This document shows positions 52,891-63,359 of a DNA stretch of 64,000 nt, piece after piece. Where the stretch lies: positions 124,001 through 188,000 of the forward strand of contig CAXKVV010000142.1 of assembly GCA_964058805.1 (NCBI GenBank), given 5' to 3'. The DNA comes from Schoenoplectus triqueter (lineage: Eukaryota > Streptophyta > Magnoliopsida > Poales > Cyperaceae). Numbering within the stretch: the first letter of the stretch is position 1; every line of letters starts with the position of its first letter. The notes beneath the pieces were generated by a model. It worked only from the letters and a program-made list of their open reading frames with translations. It made no database searches and had not been told where the DNA came from. A program made the position numbers and the translations under genes.

Positions 52891-53307
52891 GTATCCTTCC
52901 TGTTATATTTGTTCTTGAGCAGACCAGACACATATTTTTCTTTATTCCATTTGCTTCATAAAAATTGACTTCATTAATCTTTCCTAATCCAAGTCTGATA
53001 GTAACAACCGACTCTATTTCTATATTTATTCTTTCTTTGATATTTTGTGAATTATAATTTATGATAATAATAGCGGTGAATAAAACTTAATTAATTCCTT
53101 AATGAATAAATGTTGGCCGTTGTTAAAGAAAATTATTACAAAATATATGAGTCTGCACATAAGAGCGGCTAGCTTTATTAGGCTTGTATATCCATTTCAA
53201 AGCAATAAGTATTAATTGCTAAAAAGTAAAAGATCAAATCCGCTGCATAACACATGCACTGTATTAAAAAAAAAAACTTATTTAGTTATTATTGTTTCAC
53301 TTTAAAA

Positions 53308-53338
53308 AGATCCCGCTACAGAGCACGGGCACTGCTAG
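53308..53338 (+). mobile_element. Helitron 3' terminus
   Basis: AGATCCCGCTACAGAGCACG followed by GGCACTGCTAG and then T. The CCCG...CGGG hairpin ahead of CTAG|T is the canonical plant Helitron 3' end. The 5' TC end was not found; if this terminus belongs with the captured fragments upstream, the element is at least 1.1 kb. Confidence 0.6.
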
Positions 53339-53446
53339 TAATAGCAAATATGAATTTGTATTATGATAATCAAAATTTTATTGGATGTGGATATGTATAT
53401 GGAGTTTAGAATTTTTTTAATGAATTCACATTTGAATCGTCCGGAT

Positions 53447-53560
53447 CATATTCGAATCTAACCCATTGACAGCTGAATATAGATTCATCGCGAGAGCTGT
53501 TTTCATATTCGAATCTAACCCATTGACAGCTGAATATAGATTCATCGCGAGAGCTGTTTT
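53447..53560. repeat. Perfect 57-bp tandem duplication
   Basis: Two adjacent identical 57-bp units (53447-53503 and 53504-53560), each starting CATATTCGAATCTAACCCAT. The identity implies a recent duplication. Confidence 0.9.
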
Positions 53561-53842
53561 CTAACAAGGGGCCATTAAATCATAATGCGGTTCAATGTAT
53601 GTTAGTGGCACATTTTTAGCCCTTCAAAATTAAAACATATTCAATTTCATAATATTACAATACACATGTAGCAAGCTTCCACAAGAGACCATAAATCTAA
53701 TAAAAATTATGTAAAACCCAATAGAGAGGAAATTATTAGCAAACAGTAAAGGTCACACAGCACAAACATAGCAAAAAACAATAAGGCAGCAAATAGAGAA
53801 GAAATTAAGAAGTTTATGGTTGCAGATATCCATGTAAGGGAA

Positions 53843-55135
53843 CTAACGACGCGTATTATAATAAGATAGGATGGTATAGAATGTTTGAAGTGCCGATAGA
53901 ATCAACAGGAGGGTACCAGCTATTACAGACATGCCTTTCCAGGGACTATCAAAATAGTTGCGGTGCAAACTTGCCAATCTACAGTTGTAACTCGAACGGT
54001 AGAACTCCTGCACTTCTCTAAACAAATCAAAGAAGAAGTGATCATTGTAGTCGATCAAACATATGTTGCCTATATCATTGAAGAAAGTGGCAACCATTTT
54101 GTTGGTGCTTAGTGTATTATGGATAATGCCACCTTGCTAAAGTAACCTTACATCCTTTTCAGTGTCAATGAGAGCATCCATAAGTACCATGTAGCTTGTT
54201 AACACCCGGTGTTTAGGATCTATGAAGTTCTCGAAAGCGACTAGGTTTACAAACAAGCTTATGCTACTTGAGTCGATCTTCAGTGATGGCATACTCATGA
54301 CGCCATTCTGAAAATTAACCCCAAAACTATCACCATACGGTCTCTTCTGGAATTGTACTCCAACCCTCTCATAAAGCTCGGATGCATTTGGAATCACTTT
54401 GACAGCAACATTATAACGGTGAATTCTTTCCAAGAAAACTTGATCACAAGGAACCACACTGCAATTTCCCCAACTATCTCTTACAGACACGGTAGTTCTC
54501 TCAAGTCGAGAGAAACAACTCCAATAAAGGTCAAGCAAGTGGTTTGCTATACACAAACCTTCCTGATTGAACTGCGGCTGCCATGGCAGATCCAAGCCTA
54601 TGAATAGTTCAAGGATTAACCGCAGATGTGTTTCGAAGTAAGTATAGACTTCTTGAACAAAAAAGAGGGGAATTTGGTTTTCCATGAGAAGAAGATCAGA
54701 CCGTACCTCTTTGAGGTTTGCATTTAGAACCACTGCATTATCGTTCACCTCCTCAAATATTGATAGGATTAACCGAATGATAAAACAACTATCAAGGACA
54801 AGCAGCTTAACAAAATCATCACTGCTGAAGCCATTAAGATCCTTATAGCAAGCACGAGCCCTTTTTGTTAGGTTTCCAAACCGTTCAATCAATGTAGATA
54901 TTTCAGTATGTTCCTCTGGTAGCTTTTCTATCAGGTCTAATGCGAATTGGAGCTTCCGAACTTCCATGGCACTGAGATTTTCTCGTCCATGGAAGTATGG
55001 ACCTATGGAGACAAACCTTGGCTCAAAATCAGACTCCCTGCTGTATCTGATGTGGAATGGGGCACGGAAAATGGTCGGGCAGTAGCCTGCTTCACGAAAG
55101 CAGCGTCGTGGTCTCTCCTCTATTGCTTGCTCCAT
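53843..55135 (-). pseudogene. DUF247 membrane protein gene with one in-frame TAG
   Basis: One open frame of 431 codons, intronless, broken only by TAG at 54137-54139. The N-terminal 332 codons have the DUF247 start (FEPRFVSIGPYFHG), the central RSDLLLMENQIPLFFVQEVY, and VAFENFI...LTSYMVLMDALIDTEKDVRLL. After the stop the same frame continues with QGGIIHNTLS, MVATFFNDIGN and SPWKGMSVIAGTLLLILSAL, the usual C-terminal membrane anchor. DUF247 proteins are plant-specific, mostly of unknown role; grass members are self-incompatibility candidates. The stop removes the last roughly 97 residues, including the anchor. Because all else is intact, the lesion is young, allelic, or a sequencing error. Confidence 0.85.
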
Positions 55136-55327
55136 AAGAATTTTGAGCGGAAAAAAAGCTAATTTATGTAGTACTGTTTCTGTTTTCTCTTTATGTATTC
55201 GTCACAACCAGAGCTATTGTTTTGTGACATTTCTATTGTATGCGTACAAATAACACCATCTAGTATATATAATAACGGCATTTTAGTAGCTAGGAGTTTC
55301 TGGTCCTCTTCCGATTGTTTGAAATTA

Positions 55328-55330
<3 letters not shown>

Positions 55331-55382
<52 letters not shown>
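55331..55382. repeat. (TA)26 microsatellite
   Basis: A pure TA run of 52 bp without a fold-back insertion, about 200 bp upstream of the DUF247 start. Confidence 0.95.
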
Positions 55383-55383
<1 letters not shown>

Positions 55384-55842
55384 GTACAACGGTCAAAACA
55401 TCGTTGTTATTAAATCATATAAAAGTGCAGCTAAGAAAACTAGATCGCTGGTTGCGACTCCGCCGTAATTTTTTCTAGCAAAGGAATGACTGAAATTTGT
55501 ATCAAATAAACAAATACCTTTTGGCCTGAGATATATTTTTGATATGTTATTTTTAGTGTATGGGATTAAATTAAGCAAAGAAAATATGGCAATGAATGAA
55601 CCCAATATAAATAGCAAGCAATCCACGATAAAACAGAAATAGACAGGAAGATATATAATTGAAGGACCATAACACACTTTATTAAAGTATTATGTGATAC
55701 ATACATCAAAAGTCGAGAAAAATTAATATTATTGTTAAAGTAATAAAAACATGTACATGCATGAGCTCAATAGATTATAAACATGCCTGTCAGATTACCA
55801 TGCCAAAAAAAAAATCACAACGACATTGTCACAAACCAATAT

Positions 55843-55950
55843 TGTGACACCCCTAAATAATTAAAACGGATTAGGGGTGATTAATTCTGCCACGTACGCA
55901 TAATAATACGTGCGTATGGAAGACTCAATAAATAAAATATAATAATCACA

Positions 55951-56000
<50 letters not shown>

Positions 56001-59000
56001 TGAGATAGATACAGTCTAGAATAACAGTAAAATAAAATGTCCGACATCTGTGGGGCTGACTCTATCGAAATGAGCAACAAAATATCTAAAATAAAGGCCT
56101 AAAAGAAAGAAAATAAAATCTGACAACCCAAGGAATCCTAAACAAAACTACCCAGCTCATATGTTGTTGCGGCGAATCACCTCTGTCATTATGCAGGACT
56201 GCTTCTAGCACTATCTCCAAGAAAATCCTGTACCTGAAAACCTGAATCCCACAACCACCATGGAAACATGAGTAATTTAAAATCACTCAGTACAAATTTA
56301 AATTCATTCTTAAGATTTGATCTTTTTTTTCTAAACTCGACTCAAATATCAACAATGATATATTTAAAAATGCAACCATACAAATTATTTGTTATGAATT
56401 ATATATATATATATATATATTTGTGCAAGCTTTTCAAAATATATTAATATGTGATGGCATGAAAATTCAAAATAGAAAACTTGATAAAATTGTATAATAT
56501 GTCTATATACATATCGTATGAGATAAAAACACCCATAATAAAATCTCCATTTGTAAATTATCAAATCCATCTCAAGCGGGCACTACCAGGGCTCAACTTA
56601 CTAACTCGAGTCTTACCTAAACATGCACTAACTTAGGACTTGATATTTATACGACGTCAACACCAACATAAACGGAAAATTCGATCTCCTGGGGCGATAA
56701 TGCCCTACGAGAGTGAACGGCTAAAAGCATGTACCATGATCTTCTGAACCTAGTAATCTACATCATAATATAAAGCAAATGGATTAAACTATGACCTTAG
56801 TTGTCATATCGATATAAGGAGATAACTATCCGTAAATGAGAAAAAAATATAATAATAAATGTGAACTCTCTGTACCAACCAGGGCCAAAGGAGAGCTCTC
56901 GATTTTTTCTGTACCAACTAGGGGCCAAAGGAGAAAGTCTTTCGGACATATTGAGATCTTTAATAAGCCAGCTAGTTAATAATATAATTAAACGGAATAT
57001 AATTCATAACTCAATATGGTCTGCACACACTAAATACTGAAGGCCGAGTCCTAATCACTTGATTTTGTTCAGGAGAAATTATATAAATAATAATAATAAC
57101 AATAGAGTTCTGATCATATTTACCATCCTAATACTTGTTGTTAATGTTATTGTGTTTTCTCATTAACTAACTGAGTTACGTTACTAAAAAGTTCAGATTC
57201 GATAAAGCTATAATCATCCAGATAACAACACAAGTACAAGAGTTAAATAATTAATTCATTTTATTGACTGAATTTCGATTACAATTTCAATTACAAGGGG
57301 AACAAAATAAAATAAAATAACATATTGCAAGAAATAGAGAAATTAATATATATATATATATATATATTTATTATGTTATAATTATTATTTTTTATGATTT
57401 TCTTAAATTATATAATATATTATATTATATGTATATTTAATATTATATTTTTATAAGTTAGTAAATAGTTGAAAATAAAATAAAGTAAAAAGAAAGGAAA
57501 ATGAAAGAAATTAATTTAATTTAAAGAAAATATTATTATTATATTAATATATTGGTGTTTTAATATTCGACATTATACGTTGTCTACTATACCATTTGTG
57601 TCTGTGCACTGGTAACCTGTAAAGGAGGCAGACAGGGAATATAATCATTTTCCGATATTTAAGTTACGTTGTTAGTCCATGGATACCGCCAAACCTTTCG
57701 GGGCGGCTTCCAATTAATTAGTCACATTTTAATTTTATCACTTTATTATCTTAGGACTTTTAAAATTATTGAACCTTAATTAAATTTCACTAAACCTAAT
57801 TAATGTTAAGTTGATTTAAGTTTCATTCATCAGCCCAATAAATTTTTATTACATTAAATCCTGATTATTAAGATAGGGCCAATTCATTTTATTATTTCTT
57901 ATTTCAAATTCCAAGCCTTACGGTCTATAGAGCCCAACGGCTATTTGGTACAAAATGGAGCCTATATAAGATTTAACCTCGATATACCGGGGATGACTTT
58001 TAAACGCCATTTCCATACACACACACATACATTAGACAGTCTATAGGGAAGAGTAAAAAATCCATTGAACTCCTCTCTTAGTGATCGAAAATACCCGTAT
58101 CATCAACTTTATGGAAAAATCTCAGCACATAAGAAAGAATGAGCAAAAAAAGAGGAATGAGCCAAAGGATGTCCTTTTTATAGAGAGGGGAATGCAACAA
58201 TGAGAGATATAAGATGCGATATCAGGGTAGTGGGTAGGGGTCAGAGAGAGAGAGAGAGAGAGAAAGTGAGCAACGTTCAAGAGATGAGACTATTCCAGAG
58301 TTGACGGGTAGCCATAAAGGGGTGAGGGTGATGGTGATCGGGAGAGATCGCAGAAAGGGCGCAAAGTCGCGAGAGGCGACAAGGGCTAGGGTAGGCGAGA
58401 TCTTGAGAGAGAGAGAGAGAGAGAGAAGAGGGGTGGGTCTCGCTGGCGTGTTTCGCAAGAGAGTAAAAATGAGACAGAGAGAGAATGAAGAGGATCGATG
58501 AAAATGAGAGGGTCAATAGTAATTAATGGGGAGCGAGAGAGAGAGAGAGAGTCAAGGGACAATAAATGCACAGAGAGGTTTTTTCTGGATCAAATGTGGC
58601 ATAACTATTGGGAAAACCGTGTGGCAATCTGAGATTGAATGTAATTGGATTAGTTTCTCGATAATTAATCTCATAGTTCTTTCTAATTGAAATTAAGGTC
58701 ATCTGATTAATTATAAGTCAACCTTATCAAATTAATTAGCAGTTAGTTTATCGAATCATAAATTATGGATTATGATTATTGCTTTATTATTATTTTTTAA
58801 TTTATCGTTCGGTAGTTAGCTTATGATTTGGGATATGCAATTATTATTAGAATTATCATCATTATTTATTTATTACGATTGTCACTAATTATTTTAGATT
58901 ATGATTTTTGAATCATTGGTTTGGACCTTCCGATTATTAATATTGGTTTTATTTATTAATCATAATTATATCTTTATTTATTTATATATATTTTTAATTA

Positions 59001-59089
59001 TTGGTTGATGTTATTTGTTAATTATGTTAAATTATTTTAATTATTATCTTAATTATTATTGTTACTTGATTATTTTTCATGACTTAACA
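55843..59089. mobile_element. Candidate 3.2-kb solo LTR
   Basis: It starts TGTGACACCCCTAAATAATT and ends CATGACTTAACA. A perfect 5-bp duplication AATAT flanks it (55838-55842 and 59090-59094). TG...CA ends plus a 5-bp duplication are LTR hallmarks. No internal polymerase, primer-binding site or second LTR is seen, so a solo LTR is the simplest reading. The length would suit large-LTR Ty3/gypsy lineages. A TATA-like CCTATATAAG lies at 57961. Embedded simple repeats are (AAT)n at about 55952-56001, TA runs near 56400 and 57350, and GA runs at 58243, 58405 and 58535. Confidence 0.7.
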
Positions 59090-59094
59090 AATAT

Positions 59095-60190
59095 TCTCCA
59101 AGTATGAGCAGCAACACACTCTAAATTTGAATTCTCAATACAATCAACAACTCAATTGAAAACCTGAAGATCATACCGAAAGAATAGCATGTAAAAAAGA
59201 GCCATGTAAGATATCCATATGAGAAATTCTTGGCACAAAGGCTATTAAAAAGACATGACAAGGAGAAAACATCCCATGGAATTGTTTGAAATCATCACGT
59301 AAAATATTCTTGTTAATGTTGAAAGTTGAAACCTACATAATTACCAGATCCTGTTCACTCAAAATGTCATCAATTATAAAACACAGATGCTCGGACTCAT
59401 TTTTAATGAAAAGATTCACTGTATAAATACATAATCAATAATCCAGTGGATCATATCATTAGCTCTATCATGGTTACTTGTGAAAAGGAAGCATTCAGAT
59501 AAGAAATGAGGAACAAAAATAGAGAACTTCTTAGCCAGTATAGAATGGATACTTTTGCAGTATAATGATTCAAACATGCATTTAAGCCACTTATTATGCA
59601 CTTGCTTAAATAAAATCTTATTCAAAGACCAACTTTATATTAATGAAAAACTTGTATAATCAGGTTATATAAAAAACACAATTATCTTGTCTCTCATGAT
59701 TAATTTACCAAACAGCCGAGATGTGGTTTGGAGATTTTTTATCCATAATTAAAGAAATGCTCAGTGAATAAGCATCCTAAAATTTTATCATTGGTTTAGA
59801 AAGCATCTAGAATTTAGAAACATGTACATAACCTTTAAAGATTTAACTGTCTCAGTAAAGTGGATATTTCCATCGCCAGGAAATAATCTTGGTCAATACC
59901 ATACACAATCCACCCTGCAAGATGAATAAAAAAAAAGATTATCACTTTCCAAGAGATGACAGTATTATACAGCTATGGAAATTTTCTTTAATGAATGGGT
60001 TAATTAACAAAAGGAGTACATTAAGGTTATCCATGAAGTACTATAGTGTTTCTAGTTCATTAGGTACATTCAAAAATGAAGAATTATGACAATGTGCTAG
60101 CTCATTTAGGCACTAATCATGCTCCCACGATTTTGATTAGAAGGTCAACAGTCACAATACAATCCTATTAAAATTATTGACAAGTGGAGT
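59095..60190. other. Intergenic, no gene
   Basis: AT-rich spacer. Nothing coding or repetitive that I can support. Confidence 0.5.
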
Positions 60191-60191
60191 A

Positions 60192-60334
60192 AAAATATAG
60201 TCATATGAAACATTCATTATTTACCTTAATAAATAATTAATTGCTACAAGTTGATAAGAAAGGCAATACGAAATTTGATATCTATAAGCGTAATAAGCTG
60301 CACTCTCTCTGCGTTCTATGGTTCTGTACTTCTT
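60192..60334. repeat. Left part of a local direct duplication
   Basis: It matches 63831-63972 with scattered differences (AGTCATATGRAACATTCATT, AGTTGATAAGAAA, CACTCTCTCTGCGTTCT). The continuation of this copy is at 61438-61463, so about 1.1 kb of other DNA separates the two parts. Confidence 0.75.
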
Positions 60335-60434
60335 AACCAGATTATGGATAAACTAAGGGCCTGTTTGTTTACCGCCCATGTCTTGGGCGGTAATTTTTAT
60401 GGGATGTAATATTTAACGGATAAAACTTACAAGT

Positions 60435-60802
60435 TGTTCCGTTAATTTTCGTGCGGAAGTGGTTCTGACCAATACAGCACTATCATTGGTTCTACAAGAA
60501 ATCACGAGCCGAAACCGGAAGCCTTGTGTTTTTCACAACCTAAATTCTTCAAGTCTTAACAGAATATCTTTTCTCTTTCTCTCTCTTTGATAATAGTGAC
60601 AGATTCGTTTTCTGATGATATGTGAGAGAGAGTATACTAGTGTATATTTATAAGCCAATGCATCTGCTCAATACACTTGTTCAATGCACCTCTCCAGTGC
60701 ACCTGTTCAATGCACCTCTCCAATGCATCTATTCAATCTTATAACGGGTTGAGTTTGGATTCGGGTTTCCCATAATGGACGTACTGATAATTAAATCCAA
60801 CA
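60435..60802 (-). mobile_element. LTR-like segment with a 13-bp repeat array
   Basis: On the minus strand it starts TGTTGGATTTAATTATCAGT, typical of copia LTR starts, and ends GGAACA. CTTATAAATATACAC could be its TATA box. 60655-60737 is a run of 13-bp units alternating TGTTCAATGCACC and TCTCCAGTGCACC. No 5-bp flanking duplication is found, so the borders are tentative. Confidence 0.45.
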
Positions 60803-61014
60803 GTTTTGTAGTCCAAAATATATATTTTTTTCCCCAAATCTGTTAGGTTGTCAATTTTATAAGTTCCAAAATTGGGAGATACGTTCCATTTGCATCATTG
60901 GCTTTTGTACTGTTGCTGGTACAAAAATCATTCAATCTGATCTAATCTATTCTTTTCCACCGGAGAGGTTATCCATTAAATCATCTCGTCGGAACCCACA
61001 CTCAATATATACAG

Positions 61015-61437
61015 GGGCAGATCCATTCGAAGCCGGGACAGCTATCTCCTTTAAATTTTAAAAAATATAATATTTTTGATAATTTTCCATTTGAAATTTT
61101 TTCCCTCTCTAAATTATCTGATTAATTTTATTTAGAAAAAAAGATTTAATATTATAAATAATGAAATAATTATGTAATTATGTCAAAATATGTAAAGAGA
61201 AAATTTTTCTTCATCAACTTGATTATTTATTATTTTGAGTTTTATTTTATTATTATTTTTTATATGTAAAATAATATTATTTTGATATTTTTTTAATTAT
61301 GTAAGAATATATATTAAATTATTAGTTTTTTATTTAGTACCTATTTAGTTAATGAGTTTGATTCTAATAAACTACTATAATCCAATAATTGTCCTCGATC
61401 AAAATCCTAAATATATTCCCTTAACCGGGCTTAAAAG
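61015..61437. other. AT-rich debris inside the interrupted duplication
   Basis: Begins GGGGCAGATCCATTCGAAGC, similar to the ends of old elements near 13590 and 40992, followed by AT-rich sequence. No gene. Confidence 0.35.
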
Positions 61438-61463
61438 CTTAGGCTGATAAGTGGGCAGCCACA
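61438..61463. repeat. Right part of the interrupted duplication
   Basis: CTTAGGCTGATAAGTGGGCA and the next bases match 63975-63999. There it directly follows the partner of 60192-60334. Confidence 0.75.
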
Positions 61464-61639
61464 CAGTTTCTGCCTTCTTGAAATTGACCATCGATTATTC
61501 AAAGTCCAAAGTAAATTCTCAACCTGATAGAGTTGACAGGCATTTAGGTCACAATAGAAGGCAATCTACTAATTCCTTACAAGAAACTAATAAAATAAAA
61601 AAAATTTATAAATAGAGGTGTTGAAAGCATTCTTTAGAT

Positions 61640-61858
61640 GCAAAATCTCTGTTTTGACACCCGTTTTGCTTGTTTTGTGATTATGCTGGTTGTATTTTCA
61701 CTCTCTGCGTAGGATGTTGGTGTTCTTAATTTCTTATGTTGGTTACTTACTGTCTTTGTAAGTGGTACCAGTGGTTTGACACCCGAACATTAGTTGTAGG
61801 GGGGTTTCAATGAAACCGGTGGGCATAGTTCCACTTTTATCAAAAAAAAAAAAAACCT
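61640..61858 (+). mobile_element. LINE 3' end with poly-A
   Basis: T- and G-rich sequence ending GGTTTCAATGAAACCGGTGG, then CATAGTTCCACTTTTATC and a poly-A of 14. This is the typical 3' UTR of plant L1-type LINEs, here 5'-truncated. The left edge is approximate and no target duplication was identified. Confidence 0.6.
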
Positions 61859-62062
61859 GCAAGGTAATTCTAGTGCAGATTAAGAATTGGTTAATGTATA
61901 ATTTGATTATTGAAGTAGAACATATAAATTTTAAGTTAATTGTGAATTTAATTGATCATTTGTTATACAACTTCCTAATGTTAAAAACGTGAAATTTTTA
62001 ACGGTCATAATATATTTTCTTTCTAAAATTACAAACATTATATTTATCCTTCTGAATCCTAT

Positions 62063-62127
62063 ATATATATCATTGACGAAAGTGGAAGTCATTTTGTTGG
62101 TGCTTGCTAGCCGCTTAGTGCACTATA
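62063..62127 (-). pseudogene. Short relic of a DUF247 gene
   Basis: Reverse-complemented, it reads STNKMTSTFVNDI, matching STNKMVATFFNDI of the DUF247 gene at 54053-54112. The DNA shares CATTTTGTTGGTGCTT. Homology stops on both sides. Confidence 0.5.
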
Positions 62128-62487
62128 GTATTAAGACCAAATTAATTATAATTCTGTGCTTGAAAAATGATAATTTAGGCCTTCTGTACTAGGATGTTTT
62201 GCCATAAACCGTCAAACAGAAAAGAGAAACACCTCTTATGAGAAGGAGAAAAGAGGAGATGCGTGGCAGGAGGAAAAGTGGGGCCGCGTTGAAGAGAATG
62301 AGGAAGTAAACAGAAGACAAAACTCGTGATAACATTTAATAGAAGCACCTTAAGTCCTGCTCTATTTTTGTGCATACCTCTTGCAAAGTTGCAAGCCAGG
62401 GATAAATTAAAGTCAACACACCGTGTTGGTTCGACCGCACAGCTAAAATCAGGAAGGTAATGTAATGAAAAAAGACAGTTTTTTTTT

Positions 62488-62892
62488 TATAATTATTCAA
62501 ATAATCTTAATTTTAATAATAAGAGTGATAAAATTAAAATTTTAAGAATTGAATGACAACGTATCACTGTCAGTGGCGTGTTATAAAAACGCCACCGACA
62601 GTAGCATCTTTCATTTTTTTTTACTTTTCAATTTTTTTTTAAAAAAATAAATTGAAAGGCACTAGTGGGAGTGACGTTTTTCCCACTAGCGTCAAGTAGT
62701 AACTTGTGCAACTTTTATGTTTAAAAAAATGAAAGACGCTACTCCTAGTGGCGTCTTTGCACAAACACGCTAGTAGGATTGACGTTTTTATACAGCGCCA
62801 ATGACAGTGACACGCTGTCATTCGTATTCTTAAAATTTTAATTTTATTACTCTTATTATTAAAGTTAGGAGTATTTAAATAATTATTATAAG
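62488..62892. repeat. Mutator-type MITE relative of 15984-16374
   Basis: Inverted ends share ATAATTATT...AAATA and TTTAATAATAAGAGTRATAA, then TTAAAATTTTAAGAAT and GAATGACA. The interior has CACTGTCAGTGGCG and CACTAGGAGTAGCG-like near-palindromes. The same AAGAGTGA and CACTGTCAGTGGCG motifs occur in the 15984 element. No 9-bp duplication is recognisable, so the ends are decayed. Confidence 0.6.
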
Positions 62893-62917
62893 AGAGATAC
62901 ATATATATATATATATA

Positions 62918-63317
62918 GAGTAATGCTATGGTGCTTCGCGAAGCAAAAAAAATTTTGTGCTTCGCGTCCGTATCTCGAATTTAAAAGTTCAAACGGCCGA
63001 TCCAAACCGTTGAGCATCATCTTCATATTGAAATATCCTTGGAGATCAAATTTTATATTTTTTTGAATTTGTTTGATATTTTTTAGATGGGTACAAAGTC
63101 GCTTGTTTTGGATGGTGCAGAAATCTTTAGATCAACAAACTTTGTACCCATCTAAAAAATATCAAAAAAATTCAAAAAAATATAAAATTTGATCTCCAAG
63201 GATATTTCAATATGAAGATGATGTTCAACGGTTTGGATCGGCCGTTTGAACTTTTAAATTCGAGATACGGACGCGAAGCACAAAAATTTTTTTGCTTCGC
63301 GAAGCACCATAGCATTA

Positions 63318-63320
<3 letters not shown>
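62918..63320. mobile_element. Fold-back element A in a TA microsatellite
   Basis: 403 bp. Arms of about 175 bp are almost perfectly complementary: GAGTAATGCTATGGTGCTTC at the left and its exact complement at the right (GAAGCACCATAGCATTACTC). Only about 40 bp of loop separates the arms. Each arm contains the palindrome TGCTTCGCGAAGCA. TA repeats flank both sides (62900-62917 and 63321-63352). Confidence 0.93.

Positions 63321-63352
<32 letters not shown>
63321..63352. repeat. (TA)16 microsatellite
   Basis: A pure TA run bordering fold-back element A on its right. Confidence 0.9.
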
Positions 63353-63355
<3 letters not shown>

Positions 63356-63359
63356 ACAA

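Noticed and set aside
54353..55162. Plus-strand frames within the DUF247 region
   Set aside because: Antisense shadows of a clear DUF247 coding frame.
55193..55468. Open frame with a YIYIYI run
   Set aside because: Translation of the (TA)26 microsatellite.
58222..58571. Ser/Leu-rich and Arg/Glu-rich open frames
   Set aside because: They come from GA/CT microsatellites inside the candidate LTR.
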